Shown one piece after another: positions 8,741 to 16,822 of a DNA stretch of 64,000 bases (positions are counted from its first letter, which is position 1; each line of letters starts with the position of its first letter). Both the position numbers and the translations under genes were made by a program. This stretch comes from Streptomyces iconiensis (GTDB lineage: Bacteria > Actinomycetota > Actinomycetes > Streptomycetales > Streptomycetaceae), in the NCBI RefSeq assembly GCF_028657195.3, contig NZ_JANCPR020000009.1, forward strand, positions 62,001-126,000, in the 5' to 3' direction. A model generated the notes under the pieces. That model was not told the DNA's origin. It did no database searches and saw only the letters and a list, made by a program, of their open reading frames with translations.

Positions 8741-9163
8741 TTGAGTCCGATGAGCCAGGCCGCGCAGAATCTGAACTGGTTGATCACCAACTTCGTGGAG
8801 AACACCCCAGGGGTGTCGCACACGGTGGTGGTCTCCGCCGACGGCCTGCTTCTGGCCATGTCCGAGGGCTTCCCGAGGGACCGTGCCGACCAATTGGCCG
8901 CGGTTGCCTCGGGGCTGACCTCGCTGACCGCGGGCGCGTCCCGCATTTTCGAGGGCGGTGCGGTCAACCAGACGGTGGTGGAGATGGAGAGAGGTTTCCT
9001 CTTCATCATGTCCGTCTCGGACGGCTCCTCGCTCGCCGTTCTCGCGCACCCCGAGGCCGACATCGGTCTCGTCGGGTACGAGATGGCCTTGTTGGTGGAC
9101 CGTGCTGGAACGGTACTCACACCGGACGTCCGCGCGGAACTCCAGGGAAGCATTCTCAACTGA
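8741..9163 (+). CDS. cvnB: Conservon roadblock/LC7 protein CvnB (first copy)
   Basis: 140 aa, Roadblock/LC7 fold (MglB-like), the family that binds Ras-like GTPases and often acts as GAP or scaffold. The start chosen is the TTG at 8741, which directly abuts the cvnA stop and lies six bases after GGAG; the ATG at 8750 is too far from that site. Core segments are GVSHTVVVSADGLLLAMSEG, then the FIMSVSDGSSLAVLAHP strand region. It differs from the second copy (13920-14342) at only five residues. Partner proteins by family knowledge are CvnA, CvnC and CvnD. Tight spacing indicates cotranslation with cvnA. Confidence 0.95.
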   Translation: MSPMSQAAQNLNWLITNFVENTPGVSHTVVVSADGLLLAMSEGFPRDRADQLAAVASGLTSLTAGASRIFEGGAVNQTVVEMERGFLFIMSVSDGSSLAVLAHPEADIGLVGYEMALLVDRAGTVLTPDVRAELQGSILN

Positions 9164-9230
9164 TCCACACGCTCCCCCCACTTGAGCACCACAGTCCGTC
9201 CGCCGACCACATGCCTCGCTCGGAGGAGCC

Positions 9231-9626
9231 ATGACCCCGCCGCCCGCCTCTCCTGACCCGTACGGTTCGTACGGCGGTGAAGGTGACCAGCCGCTGGTTC
9301 GCCCGTACGCCATGACGGGTGGCCGAACGCGTCCGCGTTACCAGCTCGCCATCGAGGCCCTCGTGAGCACGAGCGCGGACCCGATGCAGCTTCAGGGGCT
9401 GCTCCCCGAGCACCAGCGGATCTGCCACCTGTGCCGCGAGGTCAAATCGGTGGCGGAGGTCTCCGCACTGCTGGCCATCCCGCTGGGGGTGGCCCGCATT
9501 CTTGTCGCCGACCTGGCTGAAGCCGGCCTGGTCGCCATCCATCAGCCCGGCGGCGGTGCGGAGCCCGGTGGCACCCCCGATGTGACCTTGCTGGAAAGGG
9601 TGCTCAGTGGACTTCGCAAGCTCTAG
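9231..9626 (+). CDS. cvnC: Conservon DUF742 protein CvnC (first copy)
   Basis: 131 aa, DUF742. After a short variable head comes the conserved block LVRPYAMTGGRTRPRYQLA, then EHQRICHLCREVKSVAEVSA and a winged-helix-like region PLGVARILVADLAEAGLV. The ATG follows GGAGGAG. Its last 20 bases overlap the start of cvnD, an arrangement repeated exactly in the second conservon. In the S. coelicolor cvn9 complex this component is part of the membrane assembly; its own biochemical role is poorly known. Two Cys (CHLC) are present but I see no complete metal site. Confidence 0.93.
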   Translation: MTPPPASPDPYGSYGGEGDQPLVRPYAMTGGRTRPRYQLAIEALVSTSADPMQLQGLLPEHQRICHLCREVKSVAEVSALLAIPLGVARILVADLAEAGLVAIHQPGGGAEPGGTPDVTLLERVLSGLRKL

Positions 9627-10278
9627 CCCGCAGATGGACCCGACAGGCAGGCAGCCGGCCCCTCCCGTGGGCCCCATGGGCTCCATGGGACAGGCGAGCC
9701 AGCAGGGATACGGCATGCCGACCACGGCACGCGCCACGACCTCGGCGAAGATCGTGGTGGCCGGTGGCTTCGGCGTGGGCAAGACGACGTTCGTCGGCGC
9801 GGTCTCGGAGATCAACCCGCTGCGTACCGAGGCCGTGATGACCTCGGCCTCGGCGGGGATCGACGACCTCACGCACACGGCGGGCAAGACCACCACAACG
9901 GTGGCCATGGATTTCGGCCGTATCACCCTGGACGACGATCTGATCCTGTATCTGTTCGGTACGCCGGGTCAGGACCGATTCTGGTTCATGTGGGACGACT
10001 TGGTGCGCGGTGCGATCGGCGCCGTTGTGCTGGTGGACACCCGGAGACTGGCCGACTGCTTTCCCGCCGTCGACTATTTCGAGAATTCCGGACTGCCCTT
10101 CGTGATCGCACTCAACGGCTTCGACGGGTACCAGCCCTACTCGCCCGAGGAGGTCCGTGAGGCCCTCCAGATCGGCCCCGACACCCCGATCATCATCACC
10201 GACGCGCGTCACCGCGCCGAAGCGAAGAGCGGATTGATCACCCTCGTCGAGCACGCACTGCTCGCCCGCCTGAAGTAG
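9607..10278 (+). CDS. cvnD: Conservon Ras-like GTPase CvnD (first copy)
   Basis: 223 aa small GTPase from a GTG embedded in the end of cvnC (AAAGGG six bases upstream). The P loop is GGFGVGKTT. The switch II region reads FGTPGQDRFWFMWDD, and the base-recognition motif appears as LNGFD rather than NKxD, both typical of conservon GTPases. GTP loading is expected to signal from the CvnA sensor complex. Compared with the second copy it has an extra Pro/Gly/Met-rich insert after MDFASSS (about residues 8-40). From the TTSAKIVV block to the end only about nine residues differ from the second CvnD. Confidence 0.95.
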   Translation: MDFASSSPQMDPTGRQPAPPVGPMGSMGQASQQGYGMPTTARATTSAKIVVAGGFGVGKTTFVGAVSEINPLRTEAVMTSASAGIDDLTHTAGKTTTTVAMDFGRITLDDDLILYLFGTPGQDRFWFMWDDLVRGAIGAVVLVDTRRLADCFPAVDYFENSGLPFVIALNGFDGYQPYSPEEVREALQIGPDTPIIITDARHRAEAKSGLITLVEHALLARLK

Positions 10279-10723
10279 GGACCAGATGTAGGGACCTGGA
10301 GCAGGAAGCAGCCGAGGGCGGCCCGCCCGCACCCCTGATCAAGTAGGCGGAGCGGGCCGCGGATTGCCCACACAGCGGACCGGGACATTCCCGGCGGCAC
10401 GGCCCACGGCCGACCGTCGGAACCCGTCGGTCCGGCTGTGTTCTTCGCCATGTCCGGACTCGCCTTCATAACGTTTCGGCAGGCAATTGAGCCCGTGTGA
10501 ACACGCGAGGCGAGCGGAACGTCTCACTCTGCGCACGATTCTTTGGGTATTTGGCGCAGCACGGCCCCAATGCCCGTTTTTCCTTGGACCACTTCCGTAC
10601 CCGCGCGTATTCGTCGAGTGTTTGGAGGGAGCGGGTCTGACGTGCTGGAATTCCCTGAACTCAGCAGTAGTGAACGGCGCAAGCTGATCAGGGGGCGCCG
10701 AGCGCCGAGAGGTGAGAAGTCGA
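10279..10723. other. Intergenic region between the two conservons
   Basis: About 445 bp with no supported gene. It contains a perfect 9-bp inverted repeat (10318-10326 and 10352-10360, 25-base loop) that may terminate the first operon. A lower-GC stretch around 10530-10640 probably holds the promoter of the second operon. No clear operator was seen. Confidence 0.5.
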
Positions 10724-13700
10724 GTGAGGCGAACCAAGGCGGGCTCAGCACCGCAGGCCCGGGGAGAGTCGAGGGGCAACTTCACGCCGCCGCAGTCCCG
10801 CGCCGCAGCGCAGAGCGGTCCGTACGCGGGGCAGCCCCAGGGTGCGGGTGGCGGCGGAAGCCGGATGTCGGTGCGCAACTGGCGTGTGCCGACCCGGCTG
10901 AACGCGATCCTGCTCATACCCGTGCTCGTCGCGCTGGTCTTCGGCGGCTTCAAGGTCGAGTCGGACTTCGCCACCTGGCAGGAGGCGCGGGAGGCCCAGC
11001 GGACCGCTGAACTCGTCGAGGCGGCGGCCGACTACGGCAACGCGCTCATCGACGAGCGCGACCGCACGGCCGAGCCCCTCCTCAAGGGCAAGAAGGACGA
11101 CCCCGAGGTGGAGAGCACGCGGCACGCGACGGACGAGGCGGCGCGGCACTTCAAGCAGGCCGTCTCCGACATGCCGGACAACCCCGGCCTCAAGCGCCGG
11201 CTGGCCGCCTTCCAGAAGGTCGAGCCACGGCTCGGTGTCCTGCGCGAGTCCGCGTACACCAAGGGCATGGACGGGGTGAAGACCGAAGAGGGCTACGTCA
11301 CCATCCAGCACCCGCTGATGGAGTTCTCCAACGAACTGGGCCTCGGCACCGGCAACGTCACCTCCTACGGCCGCACCGTCTACGCCATCTCCCTGGCCAA
11401 GGCGGCCGAGTCCCTCCAGCGGGCGCTCGGCGCCCACCTCATGATCAAGCCCGGCCCCTCGGCCAAGTCCAAGGAGCAGCAGCTCACCGCGCTGGCCTCG
11501 TACCACTACCTGGAGCGCATCGCGCTCGGTGAGTACAGCTCGGGCGGCCGGCCGCAGGACGTGGACCTGCTCAAGAGCGAGCTGGGCAAGGCCAAGGCCG
11601 AGGGCCGCAAGAAGGTCGCCGCCGCCAAGGAGGAGGCCACGGCCGCCGGGCAGCCGTTCGTCGCGCCGCCCTCCATGGACAAGATGGTCGAGCTGATCGG
11701 CGGCGGCGCCGGGCCGCGCAAGCTGCGCTCCGAGGGCATCACGACCGAGAGCTGGGCCGCCACCTCGACCGGCACCTTCGACGCCTACCGCGCCATCGAG
11801 AAGAAGCTGACCCGGCACGCGGTCGAGGAGACCGAGCAGATCGCGGCCGACGCGCTCCGCGACGCCATCATCAACTCCGCGGTCGTGCTGGTCGCGCTGC
11901 TGTTCGCCTTCGTCATCGCAGGCCGGATGGCCCGTTCGATGAGCCGCAGCATGCGCACCCTGCGCACCGCCGCCTTCGACGTCGCCGAGCAGCGGCTGCC
12001 GATGCTGGTCGACCAGCTCTCGCGTACGGAGCCGGGCCGCGTCGACACCCGGGTGCAGCCCATCCCGATCACCAGCCGCGACGAGATCGGTGAGGTCGCA
12101 CGCGCCTTCGACCAGGTGCACCGTGAGGCCGTACGGCTGGCGGCTGAACAGGCGCTGTTGCGGGGCAACGTCAACGCGATCTTCACCAACCTCTCCCGCC
12201 GTAACCAGGGCCTCATCGAGCGGCAGCTCACCCTGGTCACGGACATGGAGAACAACGAGGCCGACCCCGACCAGCTCGAAAGCCTCTTCCGGATGGACCA
12301 CCTCGCCACGCGCATGCGGCGCAACGGCGAGAACCTGCTGGTCCTCGCCGGAGAGGAGCCGGGCCGCCGCTGGACCGAGCCGGTACCGCTGATCGACATC
12401 CTGCGTGCCGCCTCCTCCGAGGTGGAGCACTACGAACGCATCGAGGTCACCGGGGTCCCCGAGACGGAGATCCACGGCCAGGTCGTCAACGACCTCGTAC
12501 ACCTGCTGGCCGAGCTGCTGGAGAACGCCACGTCGTTCTCCTCGCCGCAGACCAAGGTGCGGGTGAACGCGACCAGGCTGCCCGACGGCCGGTTGATGAT
12601 CGAGATCCACGACAAGGGCATCGGCCTGACCGCCGAGGACTTCGCCGACATCAACCACAAGCTGGCCAACCCGCCCACCGTCGACGCCGCGGTCTCGCAG
12701 CGCATGGGCCTGTTCGTGGTCGGCCGCCTCGCCGACCGGCACGGTATCCGCGTCCAGCTGCGCCCCTCGGGAGAGCAGGCGGGCACCACCTCACTGGTGA
12801 TGCTGCCCGACGCGATCACCCACGGAGGCGGCGGCGAGGAGGGCGCCCCCGAGGACTACGAGGACTTCACCGTCTCGCGGATCGTCCCCGAACAGCCGCG
12901 CGTCCAGGCGGTGTACGACAACACGTCGCCCTCGGCCGCCGACCTCGGCTTCGACGACACCCGCTACGGCCCCCAGGACGAGCTGTCGGCCCTCGGCCCC
13001 GTCGGCCGCTCCCGCCTGCGCGAGGAACGCCGCGCGGCGCTGGAGTCCCAGCAGCAGGCCGAACAGCCCCAACTCCCCGGCGGCCAGGGCCAGCAGCAGC
13101 CGCAGCAGTACCAGCAGCCCTACGACACGTCCTACGACCCCTCGTACGGCGCGACGTACGACCCCTCCTACGGGCAGGGCCATGCGCCGCAGTCGCCCGA
13201 GCAGGGTTACGGTCAGCAGCCGGCGCCCGGGCAGGAGTACGGCCGGCCGTCCCACGACCCGGCGCACGCCCGTCCGTACGACGCGTACCCGCAGCAGTAC
13301 GACCAGGGCGCACCGGAGTCCGCACCGGAGTTCGGTCAGCCCCAACAGGCCGCGTACGAAGGGCAGTACAGCTCCTCGCAGCTGGAAGCGGAATCTGCTC
13401 CCGGCGTTCACGAGGGGGAGGGTGACCGCGTAGGCTTCGACCGTCCGGGCCCCCTCCCGAGCAGTTTCCGCTCCACTACCGGCGCGGGCCTTCCGCGCCG
13501 TGAGCCGGTGCGATCACCGCTCGACGGGGGTCAGGGAGCGCAGCATCAGGCCCACCCCGAAGGCTTGGGCAACCCGCCCGAGTCTCTCCAGGAACAGTCG
13601 TCCCAGGAGGAAACCGGAACCTACCGGCGTACTTCTAACGACGAACTCTGGGACAAGGCGGGCCAGTTGCGTGACCCGCAGGCCGGCGGCGTCACCTCGT

Positions 13701-13918
13701 CCGGCCTGCCGCGGCGGGTGCCCAGGGCCAACCTGGTCGAGGGTGCCGCGGAAGAGAGCCCGCACAGCGGTGCCTCGGTCTCCCGCGCGCCGGAGGATGT
13801 GCGCGGCAGACTGAGCAACCTGCACCGTGGCGTCCGCCGAGGACGTACAGCGGGCGACGCCAACCAGAATGACCGACAGGGCTTCGGCCCCGGCAGCACC
13901 TACGATCAGGAGCGTTAG
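10724..13918 (+). CDS. cvnA: Conservon sensor ATPase CvnA (second copy)
   Basis: 1064 aa from GTG 10724 (GGTGAG seven bases upstream); the in-frame GTG at 10712 is the alternative. The architecture matches the first CvnA: TM about 59-76, a sensor region rich in Lys/Glu/Ala helices, TM about 381-400, HAMP, DHLATRMRR near 524, N box NDLVHLLAELLENATSF near 589, and HDKGIGLT. The sensor domain is clearly different in sequence from the first copy, while the ATPase core is close. The tail is Gln/Tyr/Pro-rich with short SYDPSYG-like repeats near nt 13120-13180 in place of the Gly-Pro array. It ends in the same TSGLPRRVPRANLV and EDVRGRLSNLHRG block. First gene of the second cvnABCD operon. Confidence 0.93.
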   Translation: MRRTKAGSAPQARGESRGNFTPPQSRAAAQSGPYAGQPQGAGGGGSRMSVRNWRVPTRLNAILLIPVLVALVFGGFKVESDFATWQEAREAQRTAELVEAAADYGNALIDERDRTAEPLLKGKKDDPEVESTRHATDEAARHFKQAVSDMPDNPGLKRRLAAFQKVEPRLGVLRESAYTKGMDGVKTEEGYVTIQHPLMEFSNELGLGTGNVTSYGRTVYAISLAKAAESLQRALGAHLMIKPGPSAKSKEQQLTALASYHYLERIALGEYSSGGRPQDVDLLKSELGKAKAEGRKKVAAAKEEATAAGQPFVAPPSMDKMVELIGGGAGPRKLRSEGITTESWAATSTGTFDAYRAIEKKLTRHAVEETEQIAADALRDAIINSAVVLVALLFAFVIAGRMARSMSRSMRTLRTAAFDVAEQRLPMLVDQLSRTEPGRVDTRVQPIPITSRDEIGEVARAFDQVHREAVRLAAEQALLRGNVNAIFTNLSRRNQGLIERQLTLVTDMENNEADPDQLESLFRMDHLATRMRRNGENLLVLAGEEPGRRWTEPVPLIDILRAASSEVEHYERIEVTGVPETEIHGQVVNDLVHLLAELLENATSFSSPQTKVRVNATRLPDGRLMIEIHDKGIGLTAEDFADINHKLANPPTVDAAVSQRMGLFVVGRLADRHGIRVQLRPSGEQAGTTSLVMLPDAITHGGGGEEGAPEDYEDFTVSRIVPEQPRVQAVYDNTSPSAADLGFDDTRYGPQDELSALGPVGRSRLREERRAALESQQQAEQPQLPGGQGQQQPQQYQQPYDTSYDPSYGATYDPSYGQGHAPQSPEQGYGQQPAPGQEYGRPSHDPAHARPYDAYPQQYDQGAPESAPEFGQPQQAAYEGQYSSSQLEAESAPGVHEGEGDRVGFDRPGPLPSSFRSTTGAGLPRREPVRSPLDGGQGAQHQAHPEGLGNPPESLQEQSSQEETGTYRRTSNDELWDKAGQLRDPQAGGVTSSGLPRRVPRANLVEGAAEESPHSGASVSRAPEDVRGRLSNLHRGVRRGRTAGDANQNDRQGFGPGSTYDQER

Positions 13919-13919
13919 T

Positions 13920-14342
13920 GTGAGCCCGATGAGCCAGGCGGCGCAGAACCTGAACTGGTTGATCACCAACTTCGTGGACAACACCCCAGGGGTGTCCCAC
14001 ACAGTGGTGGTCTCCGCCGACGGACTTCTGCTCGCGATGTCCGAGGGCTTCCCGAGGGACCGTGCTGACCAGTTGGCGGCGGTCGCCTCAGGGCTGACCT
14101 CGCTGACCGCGGGCGCCTCTCGCATCTTCGAGGGCGGTGGGGTCAACCAGACGGTGGTGGAGATGGAGCGCGGCTTCCTCTTCATCATGTCCGTCTCGGA
14201 CGGCTCCTCGCTCGCGGTCCTCGCCCACCCGGAGGCCGATATCGGTCTTGTCGGATACGAGATGGCTCTGCTCGTGGACCGCGCGGGGAGTGTCCTCACC
14301 CCGGACCTCCGCGCTGAACTGCAAGGCAGCCTTCTCAACTAG
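13920..14342 (+). CDS. cvnB: Conservon roadblock/LC7 protein CvnB (second copy)
   Basis: 140 aa from GTG 13920, seven bases after GGAG and one base after the cvnA stop. It is identical to the first CvnB at 135 of 140 residues; the substitutions are E to D, A to G, T to S, V to L and I to L, all conservative. The same Roadblock/LC7 fold and expected role as GTPase partner apply. The near identity means the two conservons can hardly be insulated through CvnB. Confidence 0.95.
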   Translation: MSPMSQAAQNLNWLITNFVDNTPGVSHTVVVSADGLLLAMSEGFPRDRADQLAAVASGLTSLTAGASRIFEGGGVNQTVVEMERGFLFIMSVSDGSSLAVLAHPEADIGLVGYEMALLVDRAGSVLTPDLRAELQGSLLN

Positions 14343-14482
14343 GGCACAACCATCAGACAGGCAGTGCGCATTGCGTCTCCGCGCCATAAAGTGCGGGGAC
14401 GCGGTGCCGAGCAGGAGCGTTGAGCGAACAGGGACAGCCAAGAACGCAACGGCCCGTATGTCCGTGAGTCGGAGGAGGAAAC

Positions 14483-15172
14483 GTGGCAACGCCCCCAGGA
14501 GGTCCGTCGTCGTACGGCCATGGCCGTGACCACCGGCAGCAGGACGAGCAGGCTCCGGCCGCCTCCGGTGGCGAGTCGCCCTACCTGAACCGCTTCAACT
14601 TCCCCTCCACGCCCAGCGAGTACGCACAGCAGCAGTCGCAGCAGCAGCCGCCGAACCAGCAGCAGCCGCCGCAACACCGGCAGCAGCCTCCGCACCAGCA
14701 GCCGCACTCACCGCAGCCGCCGCCGCAGCCTCGCCGCGCTCAGCACTCCCGCATTCAACCGGTGCAGCCCGCGCACCGGGAGGCCGCAGGCTCCGCCAGG
14801 CGCGGTGACCAGCAGTCGCAGCAGCCCCAGCAGTCGCTGGTGCGCCCGTACGCCATGACGGGTGGCCGGACCCGTCCCCGCTACCAGCTCGCCATCGAGG
14901 CACTGGTGCACACCACGGCAGCCTCCGCGCAGCTCCAGGGCCAGCTCCCTGAGCACCAGCGGATCTGCCGCCTGTGCTACGAGATCAAGTCGGTCGCCGA
15001 GATCTCCGCACTTCTGACCATTCCGCTCGGCGTCGCCCGGATCCTCGTCGCCGACCTGGCCGAGGCCGGACTGGTCGCCATTCACCAGCCCGGCGGCGAC
15101 GAGACCAGCGCCGACGGCCAGCCAGACGTGACACTGCTCGAAAGGGTGCTCAGTGGACTTCGCAAGCTCTAG
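14483..15172 (+). CDS. cvnC: Conservon DUF742 protein CvnC (second copy), Gln-rich head
   Basis: 229 aa, about 100 longer than its paralogue because of an N-terminal Gln/Pro/His-rich extension at about residues 50-100 (for example PPNQQQPPQHRQQPPH). The conserved part begins at LVRPYAMTGGRTRPRYQLA and carries EHQRICRLCYEIKSVAEISA. GTG start with GGAGGAGG upstream. It overlaps cvnD by 20 bases. The low-complexity head is the main difference between the two CvnC proteins and may influence clustering or partner choice (inference). Confidence 0.93.
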   Translation: MATPPGGPSSYGHGRDHRQQDEQAPAASGGESPYLNRFNFPSTPSEYAQQQSQQQPPNQQQPPQHRQQPPHQQPHSPQPPPQPRRAQHSRIQPVQPAHREAAGSARRGDQQSQQPQQSLVRPYAMTGGRTRPRYQLAIEALVHTTAASAQLQGQLPEHQRICRLCYEIKSVAEISALLTIPLGVARILVADLAEAGLVAIHQPGGDETSADGQPDVTLLERVLSGLRKL

Positions 15173-15746
15173 CGGCGGGCCCGTCGGGGATACAGCCCGC
15201 TCCACGACCTCCGCGAAAATCGTGGTGGCCGGTGGCTTCGGCGTGGGCAAGACGACCTTCGTCGGCGCGGTTTCGGAGATCAACCCGCTGCGCACCGAGG
15301 CCGTGATGACCTCCGCCTCCGCGGGGATCGACGACCTCACGCACACCGCGGACAAGACGACCACGACGGTCGCCATGGACTTCGGACGGATCACCCTTGA
15401 CCAGGACCTGATCCTCTACCTGTTCGGTACGCCAGGACAGGACCGCTTCTGGTTCATGTGGGACGACCTCGTACGCGGCGCGATCGGCGCCGTCGTCCTC
15501 GTGGACACGCGCAGGCTCGCCGACTGCTTCCCCGCCGTCGACTACTTCGAGAACAGCGGCCTCCCCTTCGTCATCGCCCTCAACGGCTTCGACGGACACC
15601 AGCCGTACTCCCCGGAGGAAGTCCGCGAGGCCCTGCAGATCGGCCCCGACGCCCCCATCATCACCACCGACGCGCGCCACAGAGCCGACGCCAAGAGCGC
15701 GCTGATCACCCTGGTCGAGCACGCCCTCATGGCCCGCCTGCGCTGA
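15153..15746 (+). CDS. cvnD: Conservon Ras-like GTPase CvnD (second copy)
   Basis: 197 aa GTPase with GGFGVGKTT, FGTPGQDRFWFMWDD and LNGFD in place of NKxD. GTG start inside the end of cvnC. It is about 95% identical to the first CvnD over the GTPase domain but lacks the Pro/Gly/Met insert after the shared MDFASSS. No cytochrome P450 (CvnE/F) follows either conservon, so both are minimal four-gene types. Confidence 0.95.
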   Translation: MDFASSSGGPVGDTARSTTSAKIVVAGGFGVGKTTFVGAVSEINPLRTEAVMTSASAGIDDLTHTADKTTTTVAMDFGRITLDQDLILYLFGTPGQDRFWFMWDDLVRGAIGAVVLVDTRRLADCFPAVDYFENSGLPFVIALNGFDGHQPYSPEEVREALQIGPDAPIITTDARHRADAKSALITLVEHALMARLR

Positions 15747-16039
15747 GGGTCCGCTGCGCTGAGCGGGCACGCCTTCGCCGGGGGTCGCCTGCGTGGCGAG
15801 GCACGCCTTCGCGGGAGTCGCTCGTGGCCGGGAGGTCCGTGCGGGGGCGCGACACACGTCCGTGGTCCGGCGCCGGCGTTGTCGGCCTCGGCCCGCGCCG
15901 TGGCCGGTCGCGCAGTTTCCCGCGCCCCTGCGGGGCGCCCGGGGGACAGCGGCAGGCAGCCGGGCAAATGCCCGCGCCGCCCCCCACGGCCGGTGGAATA
16001 CGCTGGGGTGTCATCCGCAAACCCCAGCGAAGGAACCCC
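15747..16039. other. Intergenic spacer with Streptomyces-type repeats
   Basis: About 290 bp. An imperfect ~23-bp direct repeat (GGCACGCCTTCGC core) lies at 15766-15788 and 15800-15821. At 15911-15938 is a CGCAGTTTCCCGCGCCCC element with a perfect 7-bp hairpin (15922-15928/15932-15938). It resembles the inverted repeat scattered through Streptomyces intergenic regions. It may end the conservon transcript. Confidence 0.6.
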
Positions 16040-16822
16040 GTGCGCATCGCCAGATTCTCCCTAGACGGAAACGTCGGCTTCGGGGTGGTCGAGGGGGACG
16101 CCAGCACAGAAGGCGGCCCCGTCCTGGACATCATCAAGGGCCACCCCTTCGCGGACTTCGAGCGCTCGGGCCAGAAGCTCCCGCTGAGCAAGGCCCGCCT
16201 CCTCCCGCCCGTCCTTCCCAACAAGGTCGTGGCCATCGGCAGGAACTACGCCGAGCACGCCAAGGAGCTGGGCAACGAGGTCCCCGACACCCCCGTCACC
16301 TTCTTCAAGCCCTCGACCTCGGTCATCGGCTCGGGCGACCCGGTCGTCCACCCGTCCTTCTCCTCCGAACTGCACTACGAGGCAGAGCTGGCGGTCGTCA
16401 TCGGCCGCCTCTGCAAGGACGTGCCCCGCGAGCGCGTGAAGGACGTCATCCTCGGCTACACCTGCGCCAACGACCTCACGGCGCGCGACATCCAGCGCAC
16501 CGAGAACCAGTGGGCCAGGGCCAAGGGCTTCGACGGAGCCTGCCCGCTCGGCCCCTGGACCGAGACCGAGCTGGACCCCTCCGACCTCGGCATCATGTGC
16601 ACCGTCAACGGCGAGCAGCGCCAGCTCGGCCGCACCAGCGAGATGATCCGCTCCATCGAGGACCTGGTCGTGCACATCACCGAGGCGATGACGCTGCTCC
16701 CCGGCGACGTCATCCTCACCGGCACCCCGGCGGGTGTCGGCCCCCTGAACGTCGGCGACGAGGTCGCCGTCACCATCGAAGGCATCGGCACTCTCACCAA
16801 CAAGGTGATCAAGCGTGACTAA
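16040..16822 (+). CDS. Fumarylacetoacetate hydrolase (FAH) family protein
   Basis: 260 aa from a GTG at 16040 with AAGGA seven bases upstream. FAH-fold enzymes are Mg-dependent and hydrolyse or decarboxylate 2-oxo acids (acylpyruvases, oxaloacetate decarboxylases, 2-hydroxyhepta-diene-dioate isomerases). Visible family features are [31 protein letters not shown], the metal-binding [11 protein letters not shown] block, then [13 protein letters not shown] and [11 protein letters not shown] near the end. The N-terminal 60 residues are the short FAH cap. It overlaps gltX by eight bases, so the pair is probably cotranscribed. Acylpyruvase or oxaloacetate decarboxylase activity is most plausible for a housekeeping-linked member, but the substrate cannot be read from sequence. 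Confidence 0.9.
   Translation: MRIARFSLDGNVGFGVVEGDASTEGGPVLDIIKGHPFADFERSGQKLPLSKARLLPPVLPNKVVAIGRNYAEHAKELGNEVPDTPVTFFKPSTSVIGSGDPVVHPSFSSELHYEAELAVVIGRLCKDVPRERVKDVILGYTCANDLTARDIQRTENQWARAKGFDGACPLGPWTETELDPSDLGIMCTVNGEQRQLGRTSEMIRSIEDLVVHITEAMTLLPGDVILTGTPAGVGPLNVGDEVAVTIEGIGTLTNKVIKRD

Noticed and set aside
10745..12742. 665-codon antisense frame over the second cvnA
   Set aside because: Antisense shadow of a high-GC gene; no recognisable domain, and the plus strand holds the ATPase motifs.
15747..16039. Cytochrome P450 (CvnE/F) gene attached to the conservon
   Set aside because: The gap is under 300 bp and the next gene is an FAH-family enzyme; both conservons are minimal.
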